This document shows positions 8,819-16,885 of a stretch of 64,000 bases of DNA, one piece after another; within the stretch, counting starts at the first letter, position 1, and each line of letters starts with the position of its first letter. The translations under genes were made by a program, and so were the position numbers. Under the pieces are notes generated by a model that ran no database searches, was not told the origin of the DNA, and worked only from the letters and a program-made list of their open reading frames with translations. The stretch is from Leuconostoc inhae (GTDB lineage Bacteria > Bacillota > Bacilli > Lactobacillales > Lactobacillaceae). The DNA lies in assembly GCF_019656015.1 (NCBI RefSeq), contig NZ_BPKW01000004.1, positions 62,001 through 126,000 on the forward strand, written 5' to 3'.

Positions 8819-8902
8819 TGCCGCTGACAGGAATCGAACCTGCACGAGATTACTCTCATATCGACCTGAACGGTACGCGTCTGCCAGTTCCGCCACAGCG
8901 GC
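8819..8902 (-). tRNA. tRNA-Leu (anticodon CAG)
   Basis: An 84-nt class II tRNA. The acceptor pairs GCCGCTG with CAGCGGC, the D-arm reads GCGGAACTGGCAGACGC, the anticodon loop is TTCAGGT, the variable arm is TGAGAGTAATCTCG, and the T-arm is CAGG-TTCGATT-CCTG. Discriminator A is present but no 3' CCA is encoded, so it must be added by the CCA enzyme. The anticodon stem as read has one C-A mismatch (29-41). A TATAAT lies 12 nt upstream, and a terminator follows directly, so it is a single-gene transcript. Confidence 0.95.
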
Positions 8903-9042
8903 AATATATTCTACATTATACTAGATTTTTTGAAAAAATAAAAGATTGACTTTCAATGCCAATATAGTAATATATAAAATAATGGGATTAAAAAGACTAA
9001 TGTTAAGTTTTTTGAGTATTTTTATATTTTTTCAATTTTTTT

Positions 9043-9081
9043 GTTAGTGTATAGAACGAAATTTTCGTTCTATACACTAAC
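9043..9081. repeat. Perfect 19-bp inverted repeat upstream of serC
   Basis: A nearly uninterrupted palindrome of 39 bases with a single central T: the left arm GTTAGTGTATAGAACGAAA is mirrored exactly on the right. It is preceded by T-rich sequence and lies about 80 bases before the serC start. It has no T tract after it on the plus strand, so it looks more like an operator or a leader stem than a terminator for serC. On the minus strand the following run AAAAAAATTGAAAAAA gives no U tract either. Confidence 0.8.
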
Positions 9082-9136
9082 GGTATTCGTAAAATATACA
9101 TTTAATGTCTCAGTATTTCGTTATTGAATCCAAAAT

Positions 9137-9161
9137 GGAGGGTGTGCAAAGGCACAAAATC
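9137..9161 (+). promoter_or_regulatory. Split ribosome-binding site of serC (SD, stem-loop, start)
   Basis: GGAGGG (9137-9142) is followed directly by TGTGC-AAAG-GCACA (9143-9156), a 5-bp hairpin with a 4-nt loop, and then AAATC and tandem ATG codons at 9162 and 9165. Unfolded, the Shine-Dalgarno is about 20 nt from the start, too far to work; folded, it sits 5-8 nt away. Confidence 0.6.
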
Positions 9162-9164
9162 ATG

Positions 9165-10250
9165 ATGACAACTTATAATTTTTCTGCTGGACCAGGTGTT
9201 ATGCCAGAAGAGGTCATAACACAAATTAAACAAGAATTTGAAAAAAACGAACAAACACATATGAGCATTATTGAAATATCTCATCGTTCCAAACAATTTC
9301 AAACGATTGTTACTGATGCTGAAAATAAATTGCGGAAATTGATGCATATCTCTGATGAGTATGCTGTTGTCTTTTTACAAGGTGGCGGATCTACCCAGTT
9401 TGAAATGATGCCATTAAATTTTGCAACCAATCATCATGAAATTGCATTATTAGATTCAGGTAACTTTGCTCAAAAAGCTGCGGAAGCAGCTAGACAGCTT
9501 GGAAATAAAGTGACAACATTGAATAGTACAAAGGGTATACACTTTCAAAAACTGCCACTTTTACCTGACGATTTTGATGCCACGGCCTATGATTATTTAC
9601 ATATTGTGACTAATAATACGATTGAAGGGGCAACTTTCCATTCAAATAATTTACCCCAGACAAATGGCCGTCTGGTTGCTGATATGAGTTCGAATATATT
9701 AGCAGAACCTTATAATGTATCCGATTTTGATGCGATTTTTGCTGGCGGCCAAAAAAATCTTGGCCCAGCAGGTGTCACTGTTGCAATCATTAAAAAATCT
9801 TGGTTAGCAGAACAAGATTTAACTGGTGTTGGTCCGATGATGCGTTATCAAAATCATATTGATAAGCAGTCAATGTATAATACATCGCCTGTTTTTGCAA
9901 TATATGCTTTAAATTTAGTGCTTGATTGGGTCATAGAACAAGGTGGTGTTACTGAAATGCACCGTCGTAATTTGGAAAAATCAAAACGTCTTTATGCTTA
10001 TCTTGATCAGTCAGACTTTTATACCGCACCAGTCGAAGTGAGTGCGCGTTCGCTAACAAATGTTGTCTTTACGACAGGAGACCTTGAAAGAGATAAAATT
10101 ATTGCCAAGCAAGCGACTGAAGCGGGCTTATTTAACCTCAGTGGACATCGTTCAGTTGGCGGTTTTAGGGCATCACTATATAACGCACAGCCAATGTCAG
10201 CTGTAAATGCGTTGATTGCATTTTTGCAGAAAGTAGAACAACAAGCATGA
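9165..10250 (+). CDS. serC: Phosphoserine aminotransferase
   Basis: 361 aa, a PLP enzyme converting 3-phosphohydroxypyruvate and glutamate to phosphoserine in serine synthesis. The N-terminus MTTYNFSAGPGVMPEEV is the family's usual start, which sets the start at 9165 (or 9162) instead of the longer frame from 9105. The PLP lysine lies in FAGGQKNLGPAG, and GHRSVGGFRASLYNA is the C-terminal signature. The Shine-Dalgarno is separated from the start by a hairpin (see 9137-9161). serA overlaps the stop codon (ATGA), so the two are coupled. The large palindrome at 9043-9081 may be its operator. Confidence 0.96.
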   Translation: MTTYNFSAGPGVMPEEVITQIKQEFEKNEQTHMSIIEISHRSKQFQTIVTDAENKLRKLMHISDEYAVVFLQGGGSTQFEMMPLNFATNHHEIALLDSGNFAQKAAEAARQLGNKVTTLNSTKGIHFQKLPLLPDDFDATAYDYLHIVTNNTIEGATFHSNNLPQTNGRLVADMSSNILAEPYNVSDFDAIFAGGQKNLGPAGVTVAIIKKSWLAEQDLTGVGPMMRYQNHIDKQSMYNTSPVFAIYALNLVLDWVIEQGGVTEMHRRNLEKSKRLYAYLDQSDFYTAPVEVSARSLTNVVFTTGDLERDKIIAKQATEAGLFNLSGHRSVGGFRASLYNAQPMSAVNALIAFLQKVEQQA

Positions 10251-11425
10251 CAACTATCAAAACATATAATGCAATTAGTGCCACAGGATTAGATTATTTA
10301 AAGCAACATGACTATGATATAAATACAAATGATAGTCCAAAAGGGATACTTTTGCGATCTCAAAATTTACATCATGAAGAAATTGCAGCTAGTGTACGAG
10401 CAGTTGTACGAGCAGGTGCTGGATTCAATAATATTCCGGTAGACGAGTTATCAAAGCGAGGCGTAGTTGTATTTAACACACCTGGTGGTAATGCGAACGC
10501 GGTGAAAGAGTTAACACTAGCTTCGTTAATCTTAGCGGCGCGGCCAGTTGTTGGTGCGATTGGCTTTGCTAATGAAACACGTGGTGGTGATGTATCTTTA
10601 CGTACCGAGGTAAGCAAAGGTGGCTATCGTGGTACTGAGTTAGCTGGGAAAACGTTAGGCGTTATTGGCTTAGGAAATGTCGGGTCAAAGGTAGCTAATA
10701 CTGCTTTAGCGTTAGATATGGATGTTATTGGCTATGATCCTGGACTAAATGCTAATACCGCTTGGCGAATTGATCGACACATTTTACATGCTAAAAACGT
10801 GCAAGAGGTCTTACAAAAAGCTGACTATATAACAGTGCATATTCCGTTAACTGATAAAAATAAATTTTTTATTGACAGTGACAGTATGTCGCTTATGAAA
10901 CCAACGGCTGCTTTATTGAATTTTTCACGTGGTGGGATTGTTAATGATATTGCAGCGAAAGAAGCGTTAGATAAAGATAAATTACGTGTCTATATCACAG
11001 ATTTTGCTGATGAGGCTTTATTTGATCATCCCAAAGTCATCATTACACCACATATTGGTGGGTCAACGGTTGAAGCAGAAGATACAAGTGCCTTAATGGC
11101 AGCACGCGAATTAGATGAGTATTTGACAACTGGCAATATTATTAATTCAGTTAATTATCCAGACATTGATGAACCATTTACAACAAAGTATCGTGTTGGT
11201 ATTATTCATGAAAACGTACCGAATATGATCAGTCAAATTTCAAAATTTTTTGGTGATAATAACATCAATATTGAGCAATTAAGTAATCGTGCGGTGGGTG
11301 CATATGCCTATACGTTAGTAGCGATAAATGACTTTAGTGACACCCAACAAGAGTATGTTAAAACGGCATTAGATGATATTCCACATGTCATTTTGACTCG
11401 CCGCTATGTTAATGAAAACTACTAA
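10247..11425 (+). CDS. serA: D-3-phosphoglycerate dehydrogenase with ACT domain
   Basis: 392 aa, the short SerA type. It oxidises 3-phosphoglycerate to phosphohydroxypyruvate, the substrate of SerC. The NAD-binding Rossmann motif GVIGLGNVGSKVA is near residue 140. The catalytic region has LLNFSRGGIVND and the His in ITPHIGGST. A C-terminal ACT domain (about 315-392, IIHENVPNMISQISKFF) is probably the serine-feedback site. The ATG overlaps the serC stop by 4 bases and has no strong Shine-Dalgarno, consistent with translational coupling. Confidence 0.96.
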   Translation: MTTIKTYNAISATGLDYLKQHDYDINTNDSPKGILLRSQNLHHEEIAASVRAVVRAGAGFNNIPVDELSKRGVVVFNTPGGNANAVKELTLASLILAARPVVGAIGFANETRGGDVSLRTEVSKGGYRGTELAGKTLGVIGLGNVGSKVANTALALDMDVIGYDPGLNANTAWRIDRHILHAKNVQEVLQKADYITVHIPLTDKNKFFIDSDSMSLMKPTAALLNFSRGGIVNDIAAKEALDKDKLRVYITDFADEALFDHPKVIITPHIGGSTVEAEDTSALMAARELDEYLTTGNIINSVNYPDIDEPFTTKYRVGIIHENVPNMISQISKFFGDNNINIEQLSNRAVGAYAYTLVAINDFSDTQQEYVKTALDDIPHVILTRRYVNENY

Positions 11426-11439
11426 AAAGGATAACCATA

Positions 11440-11925
11440 ATGAAAGATTTACAAGAATCAGGCATTACAAAATTGGCACAACGTGGCGTTAATATTAATG
11501 ATATAGCAGAAGGAACACGCACTTTTCTCATAGAAAAATATCATGATAGTGTTGATGAGTCGTTATTAAATACAGCTATTTTACGTGTGTTACACAAGGA
11601 TGAAGTCGCTGATATTATATTAACAGCGCTGTATTTAGACGAACAAGCAGAAACTATGCCTGATACGCAGCCACTTAAATCACGATTACAACGTGATGCT
11701 AACGGGCACAACGTTGATGAAATACTGGCAATTGCAATCACACAACAATTTTCAGCAGCAGCAACGGTCCATTATGGTTTATTAGATGATCTCAAGCCAG
11801 GCTTAATTGGTGTTATTAATGATAAAACTGATAGTATTAATGTTTATTTAGATGACATATTAGCGGCTCTGATTGCCAGTTCAGCTATGCTTTACTTAGA
11901 ACTATTGGGTGGTAACACTTATTAA
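11440..11925 (+). CDS. PgpA/YutG-like protein (phosphatidylglycerophosphatase A family)
   Basis: 161 aa, soluble. It resembles Bacillus YutG: an N-terminal helical part (ITKLAQRGVNINDIAE), then HNVDEILAIAITQQFSAAA, then a conserved block LLDDLKPGLIGVINDK and VYLDDILAALIA. The family is annotated as phosphatidylglycerophosphatase A, although Firmicute members lack the membrane anchoring of the E. coli enzyme and their substrate is not certain. AAAGGATAACCATA precedes the ATG. It follows serA by 14 bases, so it belongs to the serCA transcript, with no obvious pathway link. Confidence 0.75.
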   Translation: MKDLQESGITKLAQRGVNINDIAEGTRTFLIEKYHDSVDESLLNTAILRVLHKDEVADIILTALYLDEQAETMPDTQPLKSRLQRDANGHNVDEILAIAITQQFSAAATVHYGLLDDLKPGLIGVINDKTDSINVYLDDILAALIASSAMLYLELLGGNTY

Positions 11926-12038
11926 AAATAGGCATGTCATAAATTCGTGAAAACGCGACTTACTACTTTAAAAACTGGTGAGCAAAGCGTTTTTTTGATA
12001 GAATTAAGAGCATAGTAATAATTTCAAGGAGATGTAGC

Positions 12039-12764
12039 ATGTCAGGACATAGTAAATGGCATAACATACAAGGTCGTAAAAACGCCCAAGATGCTAAGCG
12101 TGGTAAGATTTTTCAAAAATTAGCACATGATTTGTACGTTGCAGCGAAAGCTGGCGGTATAGATACAGATATGAATGCTTCACTGAGATTAGTTGTTGAA
12201 AAAGCTAAGTCGGCTAACATGCCAAAAGAAAATATCCAACGTGCGCTGGATAAAGCTTCAGGTGCCGGTGGCCAAAAATTTGAAGAAGTCACTTATGAAG
12301 GTTATGGTACGGCTGGTGTTGCCGTGTTAGTTGAAACGTCAACAGATAACATCAATCGTACGGTTTCAAGCATTCGTAATTCTTTTAAACACTATGGGGG
12401 TGCATTAGGAACATCAGGATCTGTGGCGTTTCAATTTGATCGCAAGGGATATTTGGCTATTGATCGAGAATCGTTTCCAACGCTAGATGAAGACACAGTT
12501 TTGGAAGCGGCGTTAGATGCTGGTGCTGATGATGTGCAAACGCAAGATGCTGTTTTTGAAATTTATACGGCACCAAATGAATTTCAAGCCATTGAAGGCG
12601 CCTTGAGTGAATCTGGCTATATTTTTGAGGAAGCCGAAGTAACAATGATTGCTCAAAATCCGATGACTATTTCTGATGAAGACCAAGAAAAGTTAGAACA
12701 ATTAATAGATGAATTAGAAGAAAATGAAGATGTTTTAGCTGTTTATACAACAGCAGATTCATGA
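12039..12764 (+). CDS. yebC: YebC/TACO1-family protein
   Basis: 241 aa, standard length. The N-terminus MSGHSKWHNIQGRKNAQDAKRGK is diagnostic. Members have been described as transcriptional regulators and, more recently, as factors easing ribosome stalling at proline runs; which applies here cannot be read from the sequence. Three alpha/beta domains are implied, with an acidic C-terminal tail. CAAGGAG lies 8 nt before the ATG. It ends in a strong bidirectional terminator shared with the convergent flavodoxin gene. Confidence 0.95.
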   Translation: MSGHSKWHNIQGRKNAQDAKRGKIFQKLAHDLYVAAKAGGIDTDMNASLRLVVEKAKSANMPKENIQRALDKASGAGGQKFEEVTYEGYGTAGVAVLVETSTDNINRTVSSIRNSFKHYGGALGTSGSVAFQFDRKGYLAIDRESFPTLDEDTVLEAALDAGADDVQTQDAVFEIYTAPNEFQAIEGALSESGYIFEEAEVTMIAQNPMTISDEDQEKLEQLIDELEENEDVLAVYTTADS

Positions 12765-12779
12765 CCTATTGTGGCATAT

Positions 12780-12841
12780 AAAAAGCACGGTTAGTGAACA
12801 CTTTGTCTTAAAGTAGACAGTGTTTACTGAACGTGCTTTTT
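12780..12841. terminator. Bidirectional terminator between yebC and flavodoxin
   Basis: Long stem of AAAAAGCACG...GTGAACACT with AGTGTTTACTGAACGTGCTTTTT on the other side (a few mismatches); A-run left and T-run right serve both directions. Confidence 0.85.
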
Positions 12842-12845
12842 CAAT

Positions 12846-13292
12846 TTAATTTTGAGCTTTTTGAATTAATTTTGAAACAAAGGCATTTAGCAGGATAATA
12901 TCTTTATCGTCAGGTCTTAGATTTATTTTAATACCATCTGCACCTTTAATAGCATTTGTTTTGGTAAATTGTGCTTCAAACTTTGGTACAGCTAGTCCAA
13001 AATCAGACATATAGTAGGTATCTCCTGATCCAGCAACGCCGTAAACGACACCGCTTAAATCAGCTTGAGCTAAGTCATCAAAAAAATCAAGGCCCTCGTC
13101 AGGCAAAGAACCATTATCGTATGTGTAAGGTACGATAACGGCAATATTTGTCTGTTCGAGCTCATCAACTTCAGTTTGTGATATTTCTGTTTTTTTAACG
13201 TTGATACTAGCAGATTTAAAAGCTGAAATGATAATATCGGCAACATCTTCATTGTTGCCAGTTATTGTTGCATATACGACGTGTGCATTCAT
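12846..13292 (-). CDS. Flavodoxin
   Basis: 148 aa, the short-chain flavodoxin size. The FMN phosphate loop ATITGNNEDVA is at residues about 8-18, and the isoalloxazine-side loops VPYTYDNGSLPDE and VAGSGDTYYMSDF follow at the expected spacing. It is a one-electron carrier; the partner is unknown. The start ATG has no Shine-Dalgarno (CATATTAATC precedes it), and the promoter predicts a leader of only about a dozen bases, so initiation may be atypical. Confidence 0.93.
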   Translation of the reverse strand: MNAHVVYATITGNNEDVADIIISAFKSASINVKKTEISQTEVDELEQTNIAVIVPYTYDNGSLPDEGLDFFDDLAQADLSGVVYGVAGSGDTYYMSDFGLAVPKFEAQFTKTNAIKGADGIKINLRPDDKDIILLNAFVSKLIQKAQN

Positions 13293-13311
13293 GATTAATA
13301 TGATTTATGTT

Positions 13312-13341
13312 AGTATACTTTCAAATTATGCGTATAGTAAA
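13312..13341 (-). promoter_or_regulatory. Promoter of the flavodoxin gene
   Basis: On the minus strand TTTACT (13336-13341), an 18-bp spacer and TATACT (13312-13317). Transcription would start about 12 bases before the ATG. Confidence 0.6.
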
Positions 13342-13441
13342 CATATTTCCTCCAATTAATAGTTATGGTTATAATTATAGAGACTTTACAGATAATTGCA
13401 CCCCTTGTTTTCGTGAAATCATGCACGAATGTGACGATTTG

Positions 13442-13470
13442 TTGACAAAATGAAAAAAGACCTTTACACT
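13442..13470 (+). promoter_or_regulatory. Promoter of the GlpF-like gene
   Basis: TTGACA at 13442-13447, a 17-bp spacer, and TACACT at 13465-13470. An ATG at 13450 falls inside this promoter, which argues against it as the translation start. Confidence 0.7.
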
Positions 13471-13560
13471 AACCGCTTATGGCCTTACTATAAAGATTGG
13501 AAATTAAAATGTAAAAACCGCGACTACTTGATAGATTTGCGACCGCTTAGGAGATTACAA

Positions 13561-14280
13561 ATGATACACCAGTTGTTGGCCGAATTTATGGGCACTGCTC
13601 TAATGATTATTTTTGGCGTTGGCGTTCACGCCGATGAGGTTTTGAACCGAACAAAATTTCACGGTTCGGGTCATATTTTTGCCATTACAACCTGGGGATT
13701 TGGTATCTCTATCGTGTTGTTTGTCTTTGGGGATGTTTTTATTAACCCAGCTATGGCTATGGCACAGCTTGTACTTGGAAAAATTGATCTGATATATTTT
13801 CTAATAGTCAGTGTTGTTGAAGTGCTAGGTGGTATTGCTGGCTCGTTGATTGTTTACGTGATGTACGCTGATCAATTTAAACTGTCAGAAAAAGATATTG
13901 ATCCTGTTATCGTACGTAACATATTTTCAACTGCACCAGCAATTCGTAATTTACCACGTAATTTTTTTGTTGAAGCATTTGCAACCTTTGTATTTTTAAC
14001 CGGTATTATGGCCATCTCAGCTCGTGCTGAAAGTGTGCCTGCTATGATGCCATTATCAGTTGGCTTCTTAGTGTGGGCTGTGGGCATGGGAATGGGTGGT
14101 ACGACTGGATTCGCAATGAACTTGGCACGAGACATGGGACCGCGGTTAGCTTATACAATTTTGCCTTGGAAAAATCGTGCAACGTCCGATTTTAAATATG
14201 GGCTAATTGTGCCAGGTATTGCGCCATTTGTAGGTGCAATAGTTGCCGCCTTATTTTCAAAATATTACTTGGGTTTATGA
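13561..14280 (+). CDS. MIP-family channel, GlpF-like
   Basis: 239 aa, six membrane helices, a glycerol/water/lactic-acid type channel of the cytoplasmic membrane. The start at 13561 is set by TAGGAGATTACAA and by the family-like N-terminus IHQLLAEFMGTALMIIFGVGV. The first pore motif NPA is intact (FINPAMAMAQ, about residue 62). The second reads NLARD instead of NPARD (GFAMNLARDMGPR, about residue 187); the following Asp and the pore region are kept. In lactic acid bacteria such proteins have been reported to pass lactic acid and glycerol, but the substrate here is not readable. The gene is transcribed alone with an untranslated leader of about 85 bases. Confidence 0.88.
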   Translation: MIHQLLAEFMGTALMIIFGVGVHADEVLNRTKFHGSGHIFAITTWGFGISIVLFVFGDVFINPAMAMAQLVLGKIDLIYFLIVSVVEVLGGIAGSLIVYVMYADQFKLSEKDIDPVIVRNIFSTAPAIRNLPRNFFVEAFATFVFLTGIMAISARAESVPAMMPLSVGFLVWAVGMGMGGTTGFAMNLARDMGPRLAYTILPWKNRATSDFKYGLIVPGIAPFVGAIVAALFSKYYLGL

Positions 14281-14363
14281 CGTGTTCTAGGTTTTAAACA
14301 TGAACTTGTTATTTTTAATTAATCAGCTATAATAAAGTTATTAATTTTAAAGAGGAAAAACTT

Positions 14364-14486
14364 ATGACACTAACACGAGAACAGTATAATGCCTTAAAAA
14401 TGGCATTTGATAATGGTATTTTAGATCATGATGATCTTGCTAAGGATGCGCTTGAGACGGTATTACTAGCAGTTACACCAAAGTAA
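14364..14486 (+). CDS. 40-aa protein of unknown function
   Basis: A small frame MTLTREQYNALKMAFDNG... with a good Shine-Dalgarno (AAAGAGG, 8 nt before the ATG). It is acidic, has no membrane segment and is predicted helical; KMAFDNGILDHDDLAKDALE could form a small helix-turn-helix-like pair, but no family is recognised. TATAAT-like sequence lies about 30 bases upstream. The following thrS T-box has its own promoter, so this is a separate transcript or part of the GlpF one. Confidence 0.6.
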   Translation: MTLTREQYNALKMAFDNGILDHDDLAKDALETVLLAVTPK

Positions 14487-14489
14487 CTA

Positions 14490-14518
14490 TTGCATAAATA
14501 AAAAAACAGTGTTAAAAT
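14490..14518 (+). promoter_or_regulatory. Promoter of the thrS T-box transcript
   Basis: TTGCAT at 14490-14495, a 17-bp spacer and TAAAAT at 14513-14518, placing the transcript start near 14525. Confidence 0.65.
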
Positions 14519-14524
14519 TATTTT

Positions 14525-14760
14525 CAGTAACGTTGATAAGGACAACTCAAGTGTACACATGATAAAGAGAGCCCATGTTTGGTGAAAATGGGTGATTTGT
14601 GCATAAGAGACTACCTTTGAGTGATGCTTGAGTAAGTAATGAAAAACATCCGGGTGACACCGATAGCTGTCATTTAAGTAGCATGGTTAAACATGTTAAA
14701 CTTGGGTGGTACCACGGTGAAACGTCCCTTTAAGCTGAATAGCTTAAAGGGACGTTTTTA
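14525..14760 (+). promoter_or_regulatory. T-box leader (Thr specifier) of thrS
   Basis: The Stem I base pairs ACTCAAG with CTTGAGT. The distal loop has TTTGGTGAAAA, the specifier codon ACC (Thr) is at 14613-14615, and the T-box motif GGGTGGTACCACGG is at 14704-14717. The terminator stem GTCCCTTTAAGCT / AGCTTAAAGGGAC is followed by T5. Uncharged tRNA-Thr would allow read-through to thrS. Confidence 0.92.
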
Positions 14761-14824
14761 TTTTTATTAACGTCATTATTATGTTTATTAAAACAACAAT
14801 ACGATCTATGAAAGGAATATTACA

Positions 14825-16792
14825 ATGTCAGAACTTAAGCTTAAATTTCCAGACGGTGCAGTAAAAAGCTTTGCCGAGGGTACAAAACCATTAGAGGTTG
14901 CGGAAAGTATTTCAAAATCATTGGCAAAAAAATCAGTTTCTGCTAAATTAAATGGCAACTATGCTGGTATGAATGATAGCATTCAAGAATCTGGTGATTT
15001 CCAATTGATTACCACAGGTGATGATGAAGCATTGTCGTTATTGCGTCACTCAGCATCACATCTATTGGCACAGGCACTCAAGCGAATACCAAAATTTGCA
15101 GCGATGCATTTTGGTGTTGGCCCATTTATTGATAATGGTTTTTATTACGATACAGATAATGGTGCTGGTAATCAAGTTTCAGTAGAAGACTTTCCTGAAA
15201 TTGAAGCCATGATGCATAAAATTGTTAAAGAAGATTTGCCAATCGTGTCACGTCAAATTACACGTGAAGAAGCATTGAAAATGTTTGCATCAGATCCATA
15301 TAAGGTTGAATTGATTACAGATTTACCTGTCGATGAAAAAATAACGATTGCTATTCAAGGTGACCATATTGAGTTAGATAAAGGTGGCTTGGTTCCCTCA
15401 ACACGTTGGATAAAAAACTTTAAACTGACATCTGTTGCAGGTGCATACTGGCGTGGTAAATCATCAAATCCCATGATGCAACGTATCTATGGTATCGCAG
15501 AATGGAAGCAAGCAGATGTTGATGCTGAGGTACAACGCCGTGAAGAGGCTAAAGAACGTGATCACCGTACAATTGGTCGTGATTTAGATTTGTTCTTTAC
15601 GAGTCAAGAAGTTGGTTCTGGTTTGCCAGTTTGGTTGCCAAACGGGGCAACGATTCGCCGTCAAGTTGAGCGTTATATTACTGATAAAGAATTAGCCAAT
15701 GGATATCAACATGTCTATACACCTGTATTATCAAATTTGAATTTGTATAAAACTTCTGGACATTGGGATCATTATCGTGAGGATATGTTTCCACCAATGG
15801 ATATGGGCGATGGCGAATTTTTAGAGTTACGTCCTATGAACTGCCCATCACATATTATGGTGTTCAAGCACAAGCCACGTTCGTATCGTGAATTACCAAT
15901 TCGTATTGCTGAACTTGGTATGATGCACCGTTATGAAAAATCTGGCGCATTAACTGGTCTATCACGTGTACGTGAAATGACATTAAATGATGGACACACG
16001 TTCGTTGAACCAGAAAAAATTGAAGAAGAATTTAAGTCAATTTTGACAATGATGATGGGCGTTTATCGTGACTTTAATATCACAGATTATCGCTTTCGAT
16101 TATCATACCGTGATCCTAAGAATACTGAAAAGTATTTTGATGATGACGAAATGTGGGAGAAATCACAAGCTCAACTTAAGCGCGCAATGGATGATCTTAA
16201 GTTGGACTATTATGAAGCTGAAGGCGAAGCTGCGTTTTATGGTCCAAAATTGGATGTTCAAACGAAGACAGCTTTAGGCAATGAAGAAACGATGTCGACG
16301 ATTCAGCTAGACTTTTTGTTACCTGAACGTTTTGATTTGACATATATTGGTGCTGATGGGCAAGATAATCATCGACCAGTGATGCTTCATCGTGGTATTG
16401 TCGGTACAATGGAACGTTTTACAGCGTATTTGATTGAAATGTATAAGGGTGCTTTTCCAACTTGGTTGTCGCCATTACAAGTACAAATCATACCAGTTAA
16501 TCTTGGTGCACATGGCGAGTATGCTAATGATATCCAACAAAAATTACAGGCTGCAGGCTTGAGGGCTAATGTCGAAACCAAGGAAGCTAAGATGGGTTAC
16601 TTGATTCGTGAAGCGCAAACTAACAAGATCCCATATACACTGGTATTAGGAGATTCTGAAGTTGAGGCTCAGACAGTTACAGTGCGTAAATATGGTGAAG
16701 AAAAGACAAAAACAATGTCATTTATTGATTTCCAAATGGCTATTTTAGCAGATGTTGCGCGCTATTCACGTACAGCAGAAATACAGGAATAA
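14825..16792 (+). CDS. thrS: Threonyl-tRNA synthetase
   Basis: 655 aa, full length. It attaches threonine to tRNA-Thr. Domains in order: TGS (residues 1-62), the editing domain with the SHLLAQAL metal-site helix (about 75-225), a class II catalytic core (about 245-540) with MNCPSH (zinc Cys), the motif 2 region [24 protein letters not shown], and motif 3 [11 protein letters not shown], then the anticodon-binding domain (about 545-645). GAAAGGAATATTACA precedes the ATG. Regulation is by the Thr T-box in the leader. Confidence 0.98.
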   Translation: MSELKLKFPDGAVKSFAEGTKPLEVAESISKSLAKKSVSAKLNGNYAGMNDSIQESGDFQLITTGDDEALSLLRHSASHLLAQALKRIPKFAAMHFGVGPFIDNGFYYDTDNGAGNQVSVEDFPEIEAMMHKIVKEDLPIVSRQITREEALKMFASDPYKVELITDLPVDEKITIAIQGDHIELDKGGLVPSTRWIKNFKLTSVAGAYWRGKSSNPMMQRIYGIAEWKQADVDAEVQRREEAKERDHRTIGRDLDLFFTSQEVGSGLPVWLPNGATIRRQVERYITDKELANGYQHVYTPVLSNLNLYKTSGHWDHYREDMFPPMDMGDGEFLELRPMNCPSHIMVFKHKPRSYRELPIRIAELGMMHRYEKSGALTGLSRVREMTLNDGHTFVEPEKIEEEFKSILTMMMGVYRDFNITDYRFRLSYRDPKNTEKYFDDDEMWEKSQAQLKRAMDDLKLDYYEAEGEAAFYGPKLDVQTKTALGNEETMSTIQLDFLLPERFDLTYIGADGQDNHRPVMLHRGIVGTMERFTAYLIEMYKGAFPTWLSPLQVQIIPVNLGAHGEYANDIQQKLQAAGLRANVETKEAKMGYLIREAQTNKIPYTLVLGDSEVEAQTVTVRKYGEEKTKTMSFIDFQMAILADVARYSRTAEIQE

Positions 16793-16885
16793 ACTTAAAT
16801 TAGAAGTATCTCGTATTTTATTATGTTAGATACTTTGTATATACAGACTGATGTATGTGTTTGAAACAGGGGGATAAATATTTTC

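Noticed and set aside
8819-8902. Phage or island attachment at tRNA-Leu
   Set aside because: No integrase gene, no second copy of the tRNA 3' end, and neighbours on both sides look like ordinary chromosome.
13450-13560. N-terminal extension of the GlpF-like protein from ATG 13450
   Set aside because: That ATG lies between a TTGACA and a TACACT promoter pair, has no SD, and the family N-terminus begins at 13561.
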